This document shows, piece by piece, positions 53,801 through 64,000 of a stretch of 64,000 nt of DNA; positions within the stretch are counted from its first letter, which is position 1; each line of letters opens with the position of its first letter. A model generated the notes under the pieces. It made no database searches. It saw only the letters and a list, made by a program, of their open reading frames with translations, and was not told where the DNA came from. A program made the translations under genes and the position numbers. Source of the stretch: Tupaia tana (Eukaryota; Chordata; Mammalia; Scandentia; Tupaiidae). The stretch is from assembly GCA_026018925.1 (NCBI GenBank), contig JAKSZU010000002.1, forward strand, positions 93,258,975 to 93,322,974. Direction: 5' to 3'.

Positions 53801-53980
53801 TTCCTTCTTTCTTTCTTCCTTCCTTTCTTTCTTTCTTTCTTTCTTTCTTCTTTCTTTCTCCTTCCTTCCTTCCTTCCTTCCTTCCTTCCTTCCTTCCTTC
53901 CTTCCTCTTTTCTTCCTTCCTTCCTTCCTTCCTTCCTTCCTTCCTTCCTTCCTTCCTTCCTTCCTTCCTTTTTCTTCTTT
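53714..53980 (+). repeat. 267-bp polypyrimidine microsatellite
   Basis: Runs of (CTGT)n, (TTTC)n, (TC)n and (CCTT)n follow one another with almost no purines. The open frames across it are artefacts of the repeat. Confidence 0.95.
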
Positions 53981-54004
53981 CTAAAAACTATTTCTAATAT
54001 GCTA

Positions 54005-54145
54005 GAGGGCAGAAGTGCTCACTGACGAGAGAGAGAGAGAGAGAGAGAGAAGGAAAACGAGCACTCCCCAGGGAGGAATGGCCACACTGCAGTCCCTTTT
54101 CCATTCCTCTCTCAGGATTTTGTGCCCACATGCCCATGTGCCCTT
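54005..54145 (-). mobile_element. Older SINE fragment, antisense
   Basis: GCTAGAGGGCAGAAGTGCTC, (GA)n, then the ACTGCAGTCCCTTTTCC box; stops before the head. Confidence 0.68.
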
Positions 54146-54161
54146 AAATTGCTTTTGTGAT

Positions 54162-54420
54162 GGACCAGCAGTTAGCGTAATGGCTTTGTCGCTGGACTCC
54201 CATGTAGTCGAGTGCAGTTCGCATCCCAGACCCAGTGGGTTGAAACTCACGCCGGGTGCGTGTGCGTGCATGCCCAGGATCCCAAGAGGAGAACGGAGGA
54301 GAAAGGATTGGGGTGTGGCCTCTGCCCTGAGGGGTGATTTCTCGCTTTCTGTCTCTCTGTCTCTCTCTGTCTGCCTGGAGAGCACACATGCCCTATAGCA
54401 AAAACCTCTCCAAAAAAAAA
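54162..54420 (+). mobile_element. Young long-type SINE with 16-bp target duplication
   Basis: AAATTGCTTTTGTGAT at 54146-54161 and 54421-54436, exact. It marks the left edge of a 4.6-kb SINE-free stretch. Confidence 0.94.
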
Positions 54421-54436
54421 AAATTGCTTTTGTGAT

Positions 54437-57400
54437 ACCATCTAGAGCATATTACAAATCTACCCCTTCCCAAATTACCAAAGATTTCTTCAGCAACATT
54501 GCAAAAAAAAACTTTTTATATTTTAGTCCAAAACCTACATACAATCAGCGTGGTGGACTTGGGCCATCAGTTAGTTCCAGATAAGAATAATCACACGTAG
54601 TTGTTTATAGACATCTTTTTAATGTTTTACTTTGAAACAAATTATCCCAGTAAAAGAGATCAAAAGAAATTACATTTTAATGTTAGCTTGAAATGGATTT
54701 GATATTCCTGATTTGTTCGTTTTCAGGAAACAGACAATTGCATTGTCATACACGACTTTCAGAACTGCTCACTTAAATGCACATAATTAAATTAAGTTTC
54801 TCTTACAAAAACACAACTATGTCATTTAAGGCAAAAAATATCAGCTTCCGGGCAGACGAGTTAATATTTGTACTATTTCCTCAGTCTGATCGAATGAAGT
54901 AATCCATTAATTTAGTTGCCCTGGTTTCATCCTTCCTTGTAGTTTTGCTTTGCAGGTGGGCATGAGAATTAGTCCCTTTGTGCCTGAATACCTTCTCTTT
55001 ATTAGATTTGTTTTACTTGCAAATTAAGAACTTTCAGAATCACTGACTCAACAGGAGGTAAGGAAGGCACCTTAGAACAGGAGATAAAGTGTCTCACTTT
55101 AAACAAAACCTCAGTAAAGTGTCTCACTTTAAACAAAACTCGCAATTTATGTATATCAATTTAGTGTGAACAAAATGCAAACATTTAGGTCAGACATAGC
55201 AAAAGTTTTCAGTTAGTTTCACATAAGGGATGTTTGCAATTCAGTACTGGCTTGATCAACCCTACCTATTGAAGAAGGCAGACAAACTCGAACTGAGAAA
55301 GCGCGTGGCTTCTCAGCGTTCAGCTCCATTGTGCTTCGAGACACCGTGAAGGGATTGACCAATGGGACTTTGCTAAGTGTACATGGGAGACCCCTCTCCT
55401 TTCCACAGACAGTAACACAACAGACAATCCTACAGTTTTCACGCAATACAACTATCTTTTAACATCCAAGGATTTTTTGTGCTAGAGTAAGATAGACACA
55501 AAATGGTCATGGCTTCAATGTATAAAAGTTTTTCTCAACATTTTGCAATGATTAAGACCTCAGTGATATGTGTAGGTTTTGTTTCTGAATCTTCACTCTT
55601 CAGCGATGCTGGAGGAACTGCACTGCGTTGAGGCCTAAGGAGGGGTCCCCAATACATTCAGTATTCCTGCTGCCAGTGGGATTCGACCCAGGACAGTATG
55701 TCCAAGAATCAGTGCTACCTGAAAGTTGCCGCCTCCTTCCTCGTCCTCGGCTAATATTTGGAGAGAGCCTGCCAAGTGCGTGGGAGGCTCTGGCTTGAGG
55801 TTAGTGGAGGGGTATGTGTGTGTCTGTGCGTGTGCATGTGGTTGTGTGTGCGACATTCTTAAAGGGTATGTCGTAACTTCATGTTGAGTGGAAGACATGG
55901 GTAGATGAAAAATTCGTTAATTACTGGTATTCCATATTTGGGAAATTAACATAATTGCTTTGGAAGCTTGATAAAACCTTTTAAATGGGAGGGTAAAATG
56001 TAGGCTCTGTCTTCTGTGTGTGTACAGCCAAGAAGATTCTGAATGATACAGTCCAGGGGAGTGTGTAAGAATCCAAGTGGGGTGAGAAAAGGAAGCTTTT
56101 AAAATTTATGTTTATCAAAAGGGACAAGGATTTTAAAGGATGAGAAGTACATTGTAGGTAGAGTGGAGAATTGGTTTACTTGGGGTTGGAGGCTAATTAA
56201 GGCCGGCTGAAGTTCAGAAGCAAAACAGCGGCAGGGAATGAAGCCGTTGGTGAGGAAGGGAAGCAGGAGCAGAGCGGAGCGTCACCGATAGAGCAAGCCT
56301 CCTGGGGATTTCAAGGTCGTCTTCTCCCTTTGACAGCCAGTGGGCATCCCTGCTCATTCTCCCTGGCTGCTGGAGTTGTTTTCCTGGAAGAGGCAGCACT
56401 GATGTCTGCCAAGGAAGAAACTTCTTGAGTCCTTCATGTGGCTAGGATTGAACTGAATGGAAAGGTTCTCTCTCCTCTTCTCGCCTTTTGAATGCCACAC
56501 TTTGGCTGATGTTTTGAAGGTCGAGGACAGCAGTCGGTGTTGCTCGCTTTCTGACGAATACATTTTGCAGTTTGTTCCCTGGGTCTTTTTGCAGCCATGC
56601 CATCGTGTTTTGATTTGTACACCCTGCTGGTACTATCTGGCTTCTAGGTGTAAATGTTTATACCGGGAAACCACCAGTCATTCCAGGTTTGGGACGACAT
56701 TCTCGGGGGGAACAGAAAATGTTCGCTATAATATAAAAACTAAAGGGAGTTTAGTTTTAGCCTTTCCTATGCAAAAGGTACTACACGATAGCAAAAGACT
56801 TTCAGGGCATATTAAAAAATAAATACCTTGCCAAACTCTCTGTTTATATAGAAGAATAAAGGATGGTTAGGTCATTGAATCGTCTAGTCATATTCCTTTT
56901 CTCAAAAAACTAGTTTTCATTTTGGTTTGTTTCTCTCCCTCTCATTGCCCTTTGAGGGGGAAGTCATTTTCTTCAACTTTGCCTCTTACTGGTGGTGGTT
57001 GTAGATTCTTTTCAAGGCTCTCCTATTTCAGCCCCACTCAACATGTCCCATTCCCCAGGGGCCTACCTGCATGTCAGCTAAATGAACATAGCTCCTGATA
57101 CTAGCCCTTTGCGTGGGCAGGACTGGCAAGGCAAAGGTCGATGCCGTTGCAGAAAGACCAGTCAGATCACACTGGCTGTTCTACCAGTCAGCATTTCAGA
57201 TGCTTATGTGGAAGCTGACTGTGCCATCAGGGAACAGGTTTCCATAGAGTCGAATATGTCAATAGCTTATTCGCCCCACTGGGTCTGAATTTCACTTTTT
57301 GCACATTTCCTAATTGAAGAACCTGTCCTAAAGAAGAACACAAAGATGATGTGCAAAATTGCTTGCCACAGCGCTAATTCACCAAAAGCACACCGATATC

Positions 57401-57947
57401 AAATTACATGAATAATAAAATGACTGAATAGGACTAGGTTGGCAAATACATCTCGAAAAAAGCAGCCATTTCTTTTATTCCCCAATTCTGGTTTCCTTGA
57501 TACCTTGTTAGCAGCTGTTGCTAGACATTTATTCAAATATACATTATGGCCTAGTTTGGAAAATGTATTTTGTATTTAGTCACAAAGCAGAAATGCCTGA
57601 AATTTGAAGATGTTTCCTCCCATAATTTCAAAACGCAGTGTCAAATCCTCTAAGTGACCTAATCTTGACACTTTCACACACCCCATAGCAAGAGCAGTGT
57701 TTGGTTTCTCAGGACTCACAACTCAAGGTACATTACTAAATGAGTGGGATAATGTTGATGCTCCTTGGAATTTCAGCCACCCTAAACATGCATTTTCATG
57801 CAATTAAAAGATAACGGGCTTATAAACTGCCTCTCATGTTCTCCCTGATTCTTGCAATTTCGACTTTTTAGAAGGGCTTTCAAAATAGTTCATGCAATGA
57901 TATGTATGGCTAAAGGAACTGCTATGCCTAGAAAGAAAACGAAGAAC
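54437..57947 (-). other. Probable KCNQ5 3' UTR and flank
   Basis: Lies immediately 3' of the KCNQ5 stop codon (minus strand) and contains no SINE over 3.5 kb, in strong contrast to the rest of the window. KCNQ5 has a long 3' UTR in other mammals. TTTATT words (AATAAA on the minus strand), for example near 55010, are candidate polyadenylation signals; the true end is not determined. Confidence 0.55.
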
Positions 57948-63140
<5,193 letters not shown>

Positions 63141-63321
63141 TTAATCTTTATAACTTTGCTAAAAATTTCTAGTTTACTAGTAAATACAAGAATCTCTGGG
63201 GGGGAAACGTCATATATCAAAATATTTTAGGCTACGACAGAAGTGTAATGCAAAAGTCGAGATTACAGAGGAAAATTTAAGAGCATTGTCATGTGAGACA
63301 TACATTTTAGGAGTAGAAAGA

Positions 63322-63806
63322 TGCTATAGGGTACATGGGCTTCCTGGAGAGAGAGAAAGAGAGAGAGATAGCCGGGGTGGGGGGGGGGGTGGGATTGCTA
63401 TGCCATAATCCCTTTTCCATTCTCCTCTTGGAAATTTAGGCACACACACTTGCCTGGTGTGTTTTCTAAGCCGCCAGGTTCAGTATTTGAACCACGCAGT
63501 TAGCCATGTGGGATCCATTCACATTTTTTTTAAGGGACATTTTTGCTATAGGGCACATGCACTTGCCAGAGGGACAGAAAGTGAGAAGTTACCCCTCAGG
63601 GGGGATGGCCATGCTGCAATCCCTTCTCCATTCTCCTCTCAGGCTTTTGGCCATGCACACACATGCACTTGGCATGAGTTTCAAGCCACTGAGTCTGGGA
63701 CTCAAATTGTGGTTGACTATGTGGGAGTCCAGTGACCTAACCATTACACTCTCTGCTGGTCCCAGGATCCAGCCACTTTAACTGCTATGCCACTGGCTGG
63801 ACCCAA
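63322..63806 (-). mobile_element. Young SINE nested in an older SINE
   Basis: Outer copy about 63322-63520 plus 63765-63806 (ending CACTGGCTGGACCC). Inner long-type copy 63521-63764, GGATCCA on both sides. The outer copy has a G-rich run at 63376-63391. Confidence 0.84.
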
Positions 63807-63859
63807 GTGTTGTACATTTTTTTTTTTTAACCTTGAAACTTTAATAATTTGTAATTCTT

Positions 63860-64000
63860 TTTTTTTTTTTTAAAGAATTATTTATTTATTTAACTCCATT
63901 TGTTGTTATTTTTTATTTTGAACAGAGAAAGACAGAGTGAAAGGGAAAGGGAGAAAGCAAGCCGCCAGGTCTGGGACTCGAACCATGGTCGGCCATGTGG
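63860..64000 (-). mobile_element. Short-type SINE cut by the window edge
   Basis: TTATTTATTTAACTCC tail complement, purine tract, GGGACTCGAACCATGG; continues past the right edge. Confidence 0.83.

Noticed and set aside
53704-54025. Ser/Phe/Leu-rich open frames of about 100 codons
   Set aside because: Pure translation of the polypyrimidine microsatellite.

Overview
The window is nuclear DNA from a placental mammal. It carries the KCNQ5 - KHDC1 - DPPA5 - OOEP - DDX43 neighbourhood, which in human lies on 6q13, here in reverse orientation. Gene density is low and introns are typical of mammals. No Alu, B1/B2 or carnivore SINEC sequence was seen. Instead there are about 90 copies of tRNA-derived SINEs: a long type (~265 bp, head GGGACCAGCAGTTAGCGTAA, box B GGTTCGAGTCC, tail end CCCTATAGCAAAAACCTCTC), a short type (~150-180 bp, head GGGGCCAGCAGGTGGCATGG, ending in an AT-rich tail after TCTCTGGTCAAATT), and older diverged tRNA SINEs. 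A lineage-specific tRNA SINE at this density, next to a primate-like gene set, makes colugo (Dermoptera, whose CYN SINEs are tRNA-derived) my best guess. That is an inference; I could not compare with a SINE library.

Layout. At 2.6-10.5 kb on the minus strand are the first four coding exons of DDX43 (KH plus DEAD-box helicase); the CpG-island promoter is at 10.16-10.87 kb and the rest of the gene lies off the left edge. At 16.0-17.3 kb on the plus strand are all three exons of OOEP, each recognisable but inactivated by stops, frameshifts and damaged splice sites. At 24.0-25.15 kb (+) is an intact three-exon DPPA5. At 35.87-36.65 kb (+) is an apparently intact three-exon gene for a small KH-fold protein of the same family that I cannot match to a named member. 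At 45.28-46.27 kb (+) is KHDC1. At 57.9-63.1 kb (-) are the last three coding exons of the potassium channel KCNQ5; its probable 3' UTR is a SINE-free stretch. I found no recognisable KHDC3L where synteny predicts it (17.3-24 kb, minus strand).

How the genes relate. DPPA5, KHDC1, OOEP and the unnamed gene share one architecture: an atypical KH domain, three coding exons, and both introns in phase 1 (after a Phe-Gly and after an Arg-Gly or equivalent). They descend from tandem duplication and in known species act in oocytes, early embryos or pluripotent cells. OOEP and KHDC3L normally belong to the subcortical maternal complex, so a dead OOEP beside an extra intact paralogue is the most interesting biology here. 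The flanking genes DDX43 and KCNQ5 are ordinary and well conserved.

The remaining sequence is mostly retroposons: an L1 3' end at 7.27-8.8 kb, other old L1 pieces, an ERVL-type LTR at 49.3-50.4 kb, MIR and L2 relics, a MER5A-like element, two copies of one DNA-transposon-like repeat, an RPS8 retrocopy fragment with a 49-bp target duplication, and nested SINE clusters, many with clear target-site duplications. Exon boundaries were placed by hand from splice signals, reading frame and remembered human proteins. Repeat ends are accurate to a few bases where a target duplication is quoted and to about 10-20 bases otherwise.
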